In this document: piece by piece, positions 25,751 to 34,201 of the stretch
Layout: the number at the start of each line of letters is the position of its first letter
How positions within the stretch are numbered: the first letter of the stretch is position 1
Assembly: GCA_016781485.1 (NCBI GenBank)
Contig: JADDQH010000013.1
Coordinates: forward strand, 1 to 48,886
Reading direction: 5' to 3'
DNA: 48,886 nt
From: Chloroflexota bacterium
Lineage (GTDB): Bacteria > Chloroflexota > Limnocylindria > Limnocylindrales > CSP1-4
Position numbers and translations under genes: made by a program
Notes under the pieces: generated by a model
What the model saw: the letters and a program-made list of their open reading frames with translations, nothing else
What the model was told of the DNA's origin: nothing
Databases searched by the model: none

Positions 25751-25763
25751 CAGCTCGACCGGT

Positions 25764-26543
25764 TCATATCAACCGCCGTGCGGCAAGCAGGTCGATGACC
25801 TGCGCCACCGCGGTCTCCGGCGCTTCCCTGATGATCGTCGCGCCCGCTCGTTGTGCGGGCGGTTCCGCGCGCAGGACCCGCGTCGTGGCCGCGCCCGCGC
25901 CGACACTCCGCGCGTCGAGCCCGAGGTCAGCAAGCGTCCACGTGCGGATCTCCTTGTTCCGAGCCTGCATGATCCCTCGGAGCGACGGGTAGCGCGGCTC
26001 GCCGAGCACCTGTGTCCCCATCACGAGGGCCGGCATCGGTGCCTCGAGGACGTCGTATCCGCCGGGGCGGAGGCGTCGGATGGTCACGGTCCGGCCGTCG
26101 GGCGCGGGTTCGATCCGAGACGCGTAGGACAGGTACGGGAGACCGAGCCGCGCGGCGAGCGCCGGTGCGATGACGCCTCCCTGGCCGTCGGAGGTGTCCG
26201 CGCCCGCGAACACGAGGTCGTACTCGAGGCGCCGGAGTGCAGCTTCCAGGACACGCGCCGTCCCGACGTAACAGGAACCCCTCATCGCCTCGTCCGCGAC
26301 GTGGACGGCGCGCGTGGCGCCCATCGCGAGCGCCTTCCGGAGCGGGTCCATCGCACCGGGCGGCCCCACGCTCAGGAGCGTCACCTCCCCACCGTGCGCC
26401 TCCGTGAGCTTGAGCGCCGCCTCCAGGACGTACTCATCGTTGCCGTTCGCCTCGAGGGCGACGGAACGGTCGGTCCGGAGAGCATCGTCGAGCCGCTCCG
26501 TGCCCACCACTGGCACGGCCTTGAGCAAGACCAGGATCCGCAT
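25764..26543 (-). CDS. etfB: electron transfer flavoprotein beta subunit
   Basis: ATG 26543 (MRILVLLKAVP) gives 259 residues, the usual EtfB length; the 23 extra track residues are non-coding. The adenine-nucleotide domain shows NEYDEYVLEAAL-like ANGNDEYVLEAALKL, LVFAGADTSDG and LPYLSYASRIE. The protein binds AMP and clamps EtfA. It is translated just before etfA. Confidence 0.95.
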   Translation of the reverse strand: MRILVLLKAVPVVGTERLDDALRTDRSVALEANGNDEYVLEAALKLTEAHGGEVTLLSVGPPGAMDPLRKALAMGATRAVHVADEAMRGSCYVGTARVLEAALRRLEYDLVFAGADTSDGQGGVIAPALAARLGLPYLSYASRIEPAPDGRTVTIRRLRPGGYDVLEAPMPALVMGTQVLGEPRYPSLRGIMQARNKEIRTWTLADLGLDARSVGAGAATTRVLRAEPPAQRAGATIIREAPETAVAQVIDLLAARRLI

Positions 26544-26652
26544 CGGGGGAGAGTCTAGCGGTGCGACCGGCGGGTGTCCGGTGGGTCGGCGCGGGACGCG
26601 CGAGCCCGGCAAGCGCTACGGAGACCAGCACTCTGCGGCATGAGGACCAGGT

Positions 26653-27813
26653 TCAGGTCCCGTTGCTCAGCAGTTCACGGGCGATGATCAAGCGCTGGAT
26701 CTGCTGGGTCCCCTCGTAGAGCTGCGTGATCTTTGCATCTCGCATCATCCGCTCGACCGGGTATTCGGTGATGTAGCCGTAGCCGCCCATCACCTGGACC
26801 GCGTCGGTCGTCACCTTCATCGCCACGTCGCCCGCGAACAGCTTGCACATGGACGCCCAGCGGGCCGCATCGCTCGCGCCCGCATCGATCTCTGCGCACG
26901 CTGCGTACAGCAGCTGGCGGGCGGCCTCCACCTCCGTCGCCATGTCCGCGAGCATCCCGGCGACCATCTGGTGCTGGCCGACCGGCTTCCCGAACTGCTC
27001 CCGCTCCTTCGCGTAGCGCGTCGCCTCGTCGAGTGCCCCCTGGGCGATGCCAACCGCCTGGGCGGCGATCCCGGGGCGGCTCTTCTCGAACGTCTTCATC
27101 GCGATCGACCATCCCGCGCCGACGTCGCCCACCCGGTTCGCGTCCGGCACCTGGGCGTCCTCGAACGCGAGCTCCGCGGTCGGCGACCCCCGGATCCCCA
27201 TCTTGTGCTCCAGCCGACTGGTGCTGAAGCCCGGTGTCTCCCGCTCGACCAGGAAGCAGGTGAGGTGGCGGTGGCGGCGAACGGCTTCGGCCGAAGGGTC
27301 GGTGAGCGCGAACACGGCCACGACGCCGGCCACGTTCCCCTGGCTGATGAAGCGCTTCGATCCGTTGATGACCCAGCAGTCGCCCCGGACCTCTGCGCGC
27401 GTCCGCAGCGAGGCGGCGTCAGACCCCGCGGCCGCCTCCGTCAGCGCGAAGGCAGCCAGTTCCGAGCCGCTCGCGAGTGCCGGCAGCCACCGCTGCTTCT
27501 GTTCCTCGGACCCCGCGATCAGGATCGGGAGCGAACCCAGCTCCTGGACCGCGAGGACCAGACCACTCGTCGCGCACACGCGGCTGATCTCTTCGATCGC
27601 GAGACACACCGGGAGCAGCTCGCCCCCGAGCCCCCCGTACTCCTCCGGGAACGGGAGCGCCAGGATGTCGTGCTTCGCCAGCAGCTCGACGACGTCCCAC
27701 GGGAACTCGCCGGTGCGGTCGATCTCTGCCGCCCTCGGCGCGATCTTCTCGTCCGCCAGCTCCCGCACGGCGTCGCGCAGCGCGCGCTGCTCGTCGGTCA
27801 GGAGCACGGACAT
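26653..27813 (-). CDS. acyl-CoA dehydrogenase
   Basis: ATG 27813 gives 386 residues, the standard size. Family marks are FALTEAAAGSDAASL, GSKRFISQG, and the C-terminal YGYITEYPVERMMRDAK plus TQLYEGTQQIQR, where the Glu in YEGT is the catalytic base of short/medium-chain enzymes. It oxidises acyl-CoA to the enoyl-CoA and passes electrons to ETF, encoded just downstream on the same strand. Chain length cannot be read from the sequence. Confidence 0.93.
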   Translation of the reverse strand: MSVLLTDEQRALRDAVRELADEKIAPRAAEIDRTGEFPWDVVELLAKHDILALPFPEEYGGLGGELLPVCLAIEEISRVCATSGLVLAVQELGSLPILIAGSEEQKQRWLPALASGSELAAFALTEAAAGSDAASLRTRAEVRGDCWVINGSKRFISQGNVAGVVAVFALTDPSAEAVRRHRHLTCFLVERETPGFSTSRLEHKMGIRGSPTAELAFEDAQVPDANRVGDVGAGWSIAMKTFEKSRPGIAAQAVGIAQGALDEATRYAKEREQFGKPVGQHQMVAGMLADMATEVEAARQLLYAACAEIDAGASDAARWASMCKLFAGDVAMKVTTDAVQVMGGYGYITEYPVERMMRDAKITQLYEGTQQIQRLIIARELLSNGT

Positions 27814-27964
27814 CGCGCAACGAGGGAGGCCACGGCGCGATGCTAACGCACGCCCCGCGAACGACGCCGGCGACCGCAAGACGCGCGATAGACGGGACGC
27901 GCGGGCGTCCGCATCGCGCACTTCGATCCGCGCCGATACTCGCCCACGGGACGAATGGTCGGGC

Positions 27965-28685
27965 ATGGAGGTGGGATTGGCTCTCGCTGGCGTCTTGTTG
28001 GACCTCGACGGAACCTTCGTGCTGAGCGTCGACGCACACGCACTCGCGTGGGTCCAGGCCTTCGCGGAACACGGGTACGAGGTCGAGTTCGACCGCGTCC
28101 GACCACTCATCGGGATGGGGGGCGACCGCGTGATCCCAGCGCTCGTCCCCGAGCTCAACGATGAGGAACCGCCCGGCAAGGACATCTCGTCACGCCGCAA
28201 ACAGCTGATCCTGGAGCGATACATGCCGCAGCTCGCGGCCGCGCCCGGCTCGCGCGAACTGGTCACGCGGATGAAAGATGAGGGCCTGCGGACGGTGGTC
28301 GTGAGCTCCGCGACGAACGGAGATCGAGCGGCTGCTCAAGATCGCAGGGATCGAGGATCTGGTGGAGGAGACGACGTCGGCGATGGACGCGGGATCCTCG
28401 AAGCCCGCACCCGACAGCGTTCAGGTCGCGCTCCAGAAGGCGGGCCTGCGGCCGGACGAGGTGCTGATGCTCGGGGACACCCCGTACGACATCGAGTCGG
28501 CGGGTAAGGCGAACGTCGGCCTCATCGCGTTGCGGTGCGGCGGGTTCCCGGACGAGACGCTCGAGGCGGCGCTCGCGATCTACGACGACCCCGCTCACCT
28601 CCTGCGCGAGTACGCGTCCTCACCACTCGGCCGACGCGAGACCGGGGTCCCGAGCGGGGCGGTGACGGCGGCCGAGATCGAGTGA
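27965..28685 (+). pseudogene. HAD-family phosphatase, frameshifted
   Basis: The first part runs from ATG 27965: LLDLDGTFV (motif I nucleophile Asp) and VVVSSATN (motif II). The frame then shifts at about 28319, and the rest (EIERLLKIAGIEDLV, GSSKPAPDS with motif III Lys, MLGDTPYDIESA with motif IV) is read from 28320 in another frame to the stop at 28685. Together they give a complete phosphoglycolate-phosphatase-like HAD protein of about 240 residues. One extra base, or two missing, at AACGGAG explains it; decay and sequencing error are both possible. Confidence 0.75.
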
Positions 28686-28698
28686 ACCGAAGATCCGC

Positions 28699-29250
28699 GT
28701 GCCGGTCCTGACCGAGCTGCCCGCGTGGGGGAAGGATGGGATGCTCAACGTCGTGGTCGAGACGCCGAAGGGGAGCCAGAACAAGTTCGACTACGACGAA
28801 GAGCTCGAGCTCTTCCGGTACGGGAAGTCGCTCCCCGCCGGCTCGCAGTTCCCGTTCGACTTCGGCTTCGTGCCGTCCACGCGTGGCGACGACGGCGATC
28901 CTCTCGATGTCCTCGTGCTCATGGACGCGCCCGCGTTCCCCGGCTGCCTGGTCGCCGCACGGCTGCTCGGCGTCCTGGAAGCGGAGCAGACCGAACGCGA
29001 CGGTGAGACGACGAAGAACGACCGCCTGGTCGCCGTGGCGGAAAAGTCACGGCAATACCGCGACGTCCAGGCGCTCGACCACCTCGCCCCGACACTCCTG
29101 GACGAGATCGAGCACTTCTTCGTGTCCTATAACGAGCAGGACGGAAAGACGTTTCGGCCGCTCGGTCGATCCGGGGAAGGACGGGCGCGGCAGATCGTGG
29201 AGGAGAGCGTCTGGGGCGGTTCGCGGAAGGCCGACGACCGATCCGAGTAG
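28699..29250 (+). CDS. ppa: inorganic pyrophosphatase, family I
   Basis: The 183-residue protein has the family I signature GDDGDPLDVLVLM (Asp triad binding Mg2+), with KFDYDEELELF near the N-terminus and ETTKNDRLVAV as the second metal-loop region. It hydrolyses pyrophosphate to phosphate, pulling biosynthesis forward. It starts with GTG 13 bases after the HAD gene. All expected acidic residues are visible. Confidence 0.92.
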   Translation: MPVLTELPAWGKDGMLNVVVETPKGSQNKFDYDEELELFRYGKSLPAGSQFPFDFGFVPSTRGDDGDPLDVLVLMDAPAFPGCLVAARLLGVLEAEQTERDGETTKNDRLVAVAEKSRQYRDVQALDHLAPTLLDEIEHFFVSYNEQDGKTFRPLGRSGEGRARQIVEESVWGGSRKADDRSE

Positions 29251-29277
29251 CCTCCGCCGGAGCGCGCGGGAGGTCCC

Positions 29278-31536
29278 TCAGTGGACGACGGGCAGACTCC
29301 GACCGTTGGAGCCGTCCTTCGGCAGGCTCGCGGCGAGGATCTCGGCGATGTCCTGGACGCCGACTTCGCGCGCGTCCGCGCGGGTCTCGCCCCAGCTCGC
29401 GAGGCCGTCGCGCATCATCACGAGGCAGAAGGGACAGGCGGTGGCGACTCCCTCGGCACCCGTTTCCAGCGCCTGCCTCGAGCGCTCCGTATTGATCCGC
29501 GTCCCGCGGTCCTCTTCCATCCACATCCGGCCCCCGCCGGCTCCGCAGCAGAAACTGTTCTTGCCGTTCCGCTCCATCTCGCGCAGCTCCACGCCGGGGA
29601 CGGCGGAAAGCACCGCACGCGGCTGCATCACGACGTCGTTGTAGCGGGTGAGGTAGCACGAGTCGTGGAACGTCAGCGAGCCCGAGCGGGCGTTGTCCGG
29701 CCTCAGCCTCCCCTCCTCCACCAGCCGCGACAGGTAGACGCTGTGGTGCACCACCTCGTAGTGGCCGCCGAACTGCCCGTACTCGTTCCCGATGGTGTTG
29801 AAGCAGTGCGGGCAGGCCGTGATGATCGTCCTGGGGCGGTAGTTGTTGAGGGTCTCGACGTTCGCCGTCGCAAGCATCTGGTAGACGTACTCGTTCCCCA
29901 TCCGCCGGGCGGGATCCCCTGAGCAGCTCTCCTCCTGGCCGAGCACGGCGTACCGGATCCCGGCGGCGTTGAGGCAGGTCACGACGGCACGCGCGACGCG
30001 GCGGTTGCGGTCGTCGAAGGAGGCGGCACACCCGACCCAGTAGAGGCAGTCGAGTGCTCCGACCGCGTCCCGCCCACCCTCGGCGACGACCTGCGCGGCC
30101 GTTGGCACCTCGAACGGGAGTCCCTTCGTCCAGTCCAGTCGCGTGGTCTGCGGCTGTCCCCAGATGTTCGAGTAGCGCTCCATGTTCGTGAACGACGCGG
30201 TCAGCTCGGGCGGGAACCGGCTCTCCTCCAGCACGAGGTTCCGGCGGAGGCCCATGATCTTGTCCACGTGCTCGATGAGCACTGGACACGCCTCGACGCA
30301 GGCGCCGCACGTGACGCAGTCCCAGACCGCGTCGTACGGGATCGCGGTATCGACGATCGGCTTGGCGAGCGCCTCCGCCGCCACCGAGCGCGCGCCCGCG
30401 AGGCCGTTCCCGTCGCTGATCGTCGTGGCCCTGCCGGCCGACGTACCGCCCGTGACGGCGGTCGGGCCCGATCCCACTGGTCCATCCGCGGCTGGTAGAG
30501 CGCTCGGGTCCGGCGCGAGACGGCTGGCTCCGTCGGCGGGTCGGATGAGCGGGATCTCGGGGAGGCGGAGACCCGGGACGAGTGGCACGCCGTGCTCGGC
30601 CTCCACCGTCATCTCCCGGATGCCCATGATCATCGTCTTCGGGTTGAGCGGCTTCCCGGTCGCCCACCCGGGGCAGGCGGCCTGGCAGCGGCCACACTCC
30701 GTGCAGGTGAAGCCGTCGAGCAGGTCCTTCCAGTGGAGGTCCTCGATCGTCTTGACCCCGAAGCGCGCGGTCTCGGCCTCCAGGTCCATCGGCTGGAGCT
30801 CCCCGCGCGGACGGAGACGACGGAACGCGGTGTTGAAGAAGACCGTGACGATATGGAGGTGCTTGGAGCGAGGGAGGTAGACGAGGAAGCCCGCGACGAG
30901 CCCGATGTTCGCCCACCAGGACAACGCGAACAGCGGTTGCAAGAGATCAGGCGGCACCAGCCGCCCGACCAGACCGGCGAGCGGGGCGGCCACCACTGCC
31001 CACGCGGCGTCCGGGTCCCCGAAGCGCGCGATCCGGAAGGCCTCCGCGAGGATCTCGGTCGATACGACCCCGCCGATGAGCAGCAGGATCGTCAGCCCAT
31101 CGCGGGAGAGCGTCAGCCGCTTCGGCCTGCTCACGAGCCGGCGGAACAGCGCGTAGCCGACGGCGACCAGCACGCCCAGAGCGAGCACGTTCTGGAGCGT
31201 GATCAGGAGCCTCCACAGCCAGCCGTCGAACGGCCAGGCGAGGACCGCGTGGACGAGCCCGAACGTGACGCGGTCCGCCGTGCCGACGGTCAGGATCACG
31301 AAGCCCCAGAAGATCGCCGCGTGGAGGAGACCCGCACGGAGGTCGGTGAACATCCGGACCTGCGCCAGCGAGTACACGATGAGCGAGCGCAGCCGTGACT
31401 CGGGGTGGTCGGTCACGGTGACCGGCTGGGCCGTGGCGAAGACCCGTAGATGGCGAGCCATCTGGAGTGCGAAGATGACCGCGGACACAGCGAACAGAAC
31501 GGGCGCGAGGGGGTAGAGCGGGACCTGCTGGAGCAT
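29278..31536 (-). CDS. membrane iron-sulfur oxidoreductase, EMR/EtfD (FadF) type
   Basis: The 752-residue protein has an N-terminal membrane domain of about six helices like the cytochrome b-type NarI subunit (HAAIFWGFVILTVGTADRVT). Two 4Fe-4S motifs follow (CTECGRCQAACPG; CVTCGACVEACP), then two CCG cysteine-rich domains (YWVGCAASFDDRN... ; FCCGAGGGRMW). A roughly 60-residue insert lies between the ferredoxin motifs. Such proteins take electrons from ETF and reduce menaquinone in beta-oxidation (EMR of syntrophs, EtfD of mycobacteria). The etfBA genes 2.7 kb away support this. ATG overlaps the mogA stop (TGATG). Confidence 0.85.
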   Translation of the reverse strand: MLQQVPLYPLAPVLFAVSAVIFALQMARHLRVFATAQPVTVTDHPESRLRSLIVYSLAQVRMFTDLRAGLLHAAIFWGFVILTVGTADRVTFGLVHAVLAWPFDGWLWRLLITLQNVLALGVLVAVGYALFRRLVSRPKRLTLSRDGLTILLLIGGVVSTEILAEAFRIARFGDPDAAWAVVAAPLAGLVGRLVPPDLLQPLFALSWWANIGLVAGFLVYLPRSKHLHIVTVFFNTAFRRLRPRGELQPMDLEAETARFGVKTIEDLHWKDLLDGFTCTECGRCQAACPGWATGKPLNPKTMIMGIREMTVEAEHGVPLVPGLRLPEIPLIRPADGASRLAPDPSALPAADGPVGSGPTAVTGGTSAGRATTISDGNGLAGARSVAAEALAKPIVDTAIPYDAVWDCVTCGACVEACPVLIEHVDKIMGLRRNLVLEESRFPPELTASFTNMERYSNIWGQPQTTRLDWTKGLPFEVPTAAQVVAEGGRDAVGALDCLYWVGCAASFDDRNRRVARAVVTCLNAAGIRYAVLGQEESCSGDPARRMGNEYVYQMLATANVETLNNYRPRTIITACPHCFNTIGNEYGQFGGHYEVVHHSVYLSRLVEEGRLRPDNARSGSLTFHDSCYLTRYNDVVMQPRAVLSAVPGVELREMERNGKNSFCCGAGGGRMWMEEDRGTRINTERSRQALETGAEGVATACPFCLVMMRDGLASWGETRADAREVGVQDIAEILAASLPKDGSNGRSLPVVH

Positions 31537-32201
31537 CAGCCGGAGCCCGTGGGCGGGAGCTCTCTGGGCGGCCCCGAGAGGATCGACCCCGGTTCGGCGC
31601 CGCTGCTCCCACCCCCCGTGTCGTCCCGTTCGCCGCTCTCGGGCCTGTCCGCGGCGTTTCGGTCACGGCCGGGGTCATCACCTCCGGTCGTGTCGTCATC
31701 TCCGTGCCGGCCCGAGTCGTCGGCTGCGGCGCCGGCCAAAGGCGGGTGCGGACCCGCGTCACCCCCCAGCGTCGCGAGGGCGTGATCGAGGAGCGGTGTG
31801 ATGGCCTCGAACGATTCGACCGCCCCGCGCTCGCTGCCGGGTAACGCCACGACGAGCGTCCGACCGAGGACGCCCGCCAGCGAGCGGGACAGCACCGCAA
31901 AGGGGGTCGATCGTCGGCCCTCCGCCCTCATCACTTCGCCGAACCCCGGCACCTCGTAGTCGAGTAGTTCATGGAGCGCCTGAGGGGTGACGTCGCGAGG
32001 CGCGAGCCCCGTGCCTCCGGTGCTCACGACGAGGACGTGGTCGCGAGCAGCGCCACGGACCGCGGCAGCGATCAAGCGACGCTCGTCCGGCACGAGGCCG
32101 CGGGTCACGTCGAAACCCAGCGCCGTCAACCGCGCGGCGAGCGCAGGACCACTCGAGTCGGTCCGGACCCCATGCGTGACGCCGTCACTGATCGTCAGCA
32201 C
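31536..32201 (-). CDS. MogA/MoaB-type molybdopterin adenylyltransferase
   Basis: The core (about 145 residues) has LTISDGVTHG, VVSTGGTGLAPRDVTP and VALPGSERGAVESF, the MoCF-domain marks of enzymes that adenylate molybdopterin. The last 75 residues are a low-complexity Gly/Asp/Arg tail without precedent in the family's usual length. It starts with GTG 32201; AGGG is nearby, but the better GAGGAGG lies about 20 bases off, so the start is uncertain. It sits in a moeA-moaC-mogA cluster. Confidence 0.88.
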   Translation of the reverse strand: MLTISDGVTHGVRTDSSGPALAARLTALGFDVTRGLVPDERRLIAAAVRGAARDHVLVVSTGGTGLAPRDVTPQALHELLDYEVPGFGEVMRAEGRRSTPFAVLSRSLAGVLGRTLVVALPGSERGAVESFEAITPLLDHALATLGGDAGPHPPLAGAAADDSGRHGDDDTTGGDDPGRDRNAADRPESGERDDTGGGSSGAEPGSILSGPPRELPPTGSG

Positions 32202-32231
32202 GAATGCCCTGCGGATCCCAGTCCTCCTCGG

Positions 32232-32876
32232 TCAACCCGTCCGCTTCGGTCCGCGGAAGCCCCTGGGCCGTGTCGTTCCCGACCGGCCGGCCGGCCGGCG
32301 CACGCCGGTGCGAGCCGGCCGACTGCCGCTCTCCGATCCCCTCCCGTCACCGTGGACCTCATCGCTCGTGTCGTCCGCCCTGCGCCAGTCGCCCGAACGG
32401 CCGCCCGACTTCTCGAGCAACCGGACGGTCCTGATCTCGATCCCACGGTCTACGGCCTTGAGCATGTCATAGATCGTGAGCGCGGCCACCGACACCGCTG
32501 TGAGGGCCTCCATCTCGACGCCCGTCGGCGCAACCGTCGCGGCCCTCGCCTGGACGATGAGCGCACTCGCCGCCCGGTCGGGCCTGATCTCCACCGTCAG
32601 GTCGGTGAGCGGGATCGGGTGGCAGAGCGGGATGAGCTCCGCCGTCCGCTTGCCGCCCATGACTCCCGCGAGCTCGGCGACGGTCAGCACGTCACCCTTC
32701 GGGTTCAGTCCGTCGATCACGAGGCTCAACGTCTCCTGGTCGACAGTCACCTCGGCCTCCGCGACCGCGCGGCGCGGTGTCGACTGCTTCTCGCTCACGT
32801 CGACCATGCGCGGCCGGCCGCTCCGGTCCACGTGGGTAAGGCGTCGCCGGTCGGCGCGCGTCCGCGGCTCGTGCAT
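32232..32876 (-). CDS. moaC: cyclic pyranopterin monophosphate synthase accessory protein MoaC
   Basis: MoaC marks: RMVDVSEK at the start of the core, LIPLCHPIPLT, GVEMEALTAVSVAAL and IYDMLKAVDR. The enzyme makes cPMP from the MoaA product in molybdenum cofactor synthesis. ATG 32876 is preferred over TTG 32879. After LLEKSGG the protein continues about 50 residues of Arg/Gly-rich tail, encoded by GGCC repeats. It starts 12 bases after moeA. No moaA is in view. Confidence 0.93.
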   Translation of the reverse strand: MHEPRTRADRRRLTHVDRSGRPRMVDVSEKQSTPRRAVAEAEVTVDQETLSLVIDGLNPKGDVLTVAELAGVMGGKRTAELIPLCHPIPLTDLTVEIRPDRAASALIVQARAATVAPTGVEMEALTAVSVAALTIYDMLKAVDRGIEIRTVRLLEKSGGRSGDWRRADDTSDEVHGDGRGSESGSRPARTGVRRPAGRSGTTRPRGFRGPKRTG

Positions 32877-32888
32877 CAATCGATCGCC

Positions 32889-34199
32889 TCAGCAGTCATG
32901 GTCCAGCTCCCAGACCTCCACCTCGGTGCCTGCCGGCAGGCCCTCGTGCTCCTCGGGGATGACTGCCAGACCGTGGGCGAGTGCGAGCGCCGAGAGGACG
33001 TGCGATCCCTGACCGCCCGCGAGCCTGGCCACTCGGCCATCGGGTCGTTCCGGGTCCGGCTCGAGGGCGACCCGGAGGAAGGCACGGCGTCCCGCCGACT
33101 TGGAAACGGGCTCGGCGAGACGAGCGGTCAGCCGCCGCCTCCGGAACGGGTCGGCGTGACCTGCGAGTACCCGGAGCACGGGCCGGACGAACAGCTCGAA
33201 CGTGACGAAGCTGCTGACCGGGTTCCCGGGCAACCCGAACAGAAGGACGTCGCCCTCGCGGTGGGCTCGAGGCGCGCGCCCGAACGCGAGCGGCTTGCCC
33301 GGTTGCACCGCCACGCGCCACAGGTCCATCCGGCCGACCGCGTCGAACGCCTCCTTCACCACATCGCGGGCGCCGACGGAGACCCCGCCGCTGACGACGA
33401 CGACGTCGGCCCAGGAGAGCTGCTCCCCGATCGCGGCAAGGACCTCCCCGAGCGTATCTGGCAGGGGCGGGAGCGTCCGCACTTCTGCCCCTGCGGATCG
33501 CGCCTGTGCCGCGAGCGATGGAGAGTTGCTGTCATGGATCTGCGCCGCGCCGAGAGGGCGACCGACCGGGACCAGCTCATCGCCTGTCGACAGGACGGCC
33601 ACCCGCGGTCGACGATGGACGGGCACGAGAGCGTGCCCCGTTGCTGCGAGCAGGGCAACGGCTGCAGGACGGATCGATTTCCCCCGGTCGTGGACGCGGT
33701 CGCCTCTGTGCACATCGCTCCCAGCCCGGCGGACGTGCGCGCCTCGCTCCGCGGGCTCGCGGACGGCGACGACATCAGGAAGCTCGGCGATCCCCTGTTC
33801 CGCGTCCGTCTCCTCGAGCGGTACGACGGCGTCGGCTCCCGCCGGGAGCACCGCACCGGTGAGGATCCTCATCGCGGTGCCGGGACCGACACCACCGGCG
33901 GGAGCGTGGCCCGCGGCGACGTCGCCAGTGACCGTAAGGAGGACGGGGCGATCAGGGTGAGCACCGCGCACGTCTTCCGCCCGCACCGCGAACCCGTCCA
34001 TCGCCGTGTTGTCCCAGGGGGGGACGGTCACGAGGGCGTCGAGCGGGTCCGCGACCACGAGCCCGACTGTGTCCTCGAGCGGCATCGATTCGACCGGCAA
34101 CGGGTGGAGGCCATCGAGCATCCGCTCCAGGGCCGCCTCGAGCGACAGGAGCACGCCGCCAGCGGACACCCCGGACCCTGTCGGCGTCTCGACGACCAC
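32889..34199 (-). CDS. moeA: molybdopterin molybdotransferase MoeA
   Basis: GTG 34199 gives 436 residues; it lies 2 bases past the protease stop. Internal GTG codons 40-55 bases on are alternatives. Domain marks: PPWDNTAMDGFA, MRILTGAVLPAGADAVV, VLSTGDELVP, VSGGVSVGARDVVKEAF, and LPGNPVSSFVTFELFVRP. The enzyme inserts molybdate into adenylated molybdopterin. It is coupled to moaC downstream. Confidence 0.93.
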   Translation of the reverse strand: MVVETPTGSGVSAGGVLLSLEAALERMLDGLHPLPVESMPLEDTVGLVVADPLDALVTVPPWDNTAMDGFAVRAEDVRGAHPDRPVLLTVTGDVAAGHAPAGGVGPGTAMRILTGAVLPAGADAVVPLEETDAEQGIAELPDVVAVREPAERGAHVRRAGSDVHRGDRVHDRGKSIRPAAVALLAATGHALVPVHRRPRVAVLSTGDELVPVGRPLGAAQIHDSNSPSLAAQARSAGAEVRTLPPLPDTLGEVLAAIGEQLSWADVVVVSGGVSVGARDVVKEAFDAVGRMDLWRVAVQPGKPLAFGRAPRAHREGDVLLFGLPGNPVSSFVTFELFVRPVLRVLAGHADPFRRRRLTARLAEPVSKSAGRRAFLRVALEPDPERPDGRVARLAGGQGSHVLSALALAHGLAVIPEEHEGLPAGTEVEVWELDHDC

Positions 34200-34201
34200 G
34201 A

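Noticed and set aside
28919-30916. 665-aa minus-strand ORF within the EMR gene
   Set aside because: Alternate-frame shadow; the true frame (29278-31536) carries all iron-sulfur motifs.
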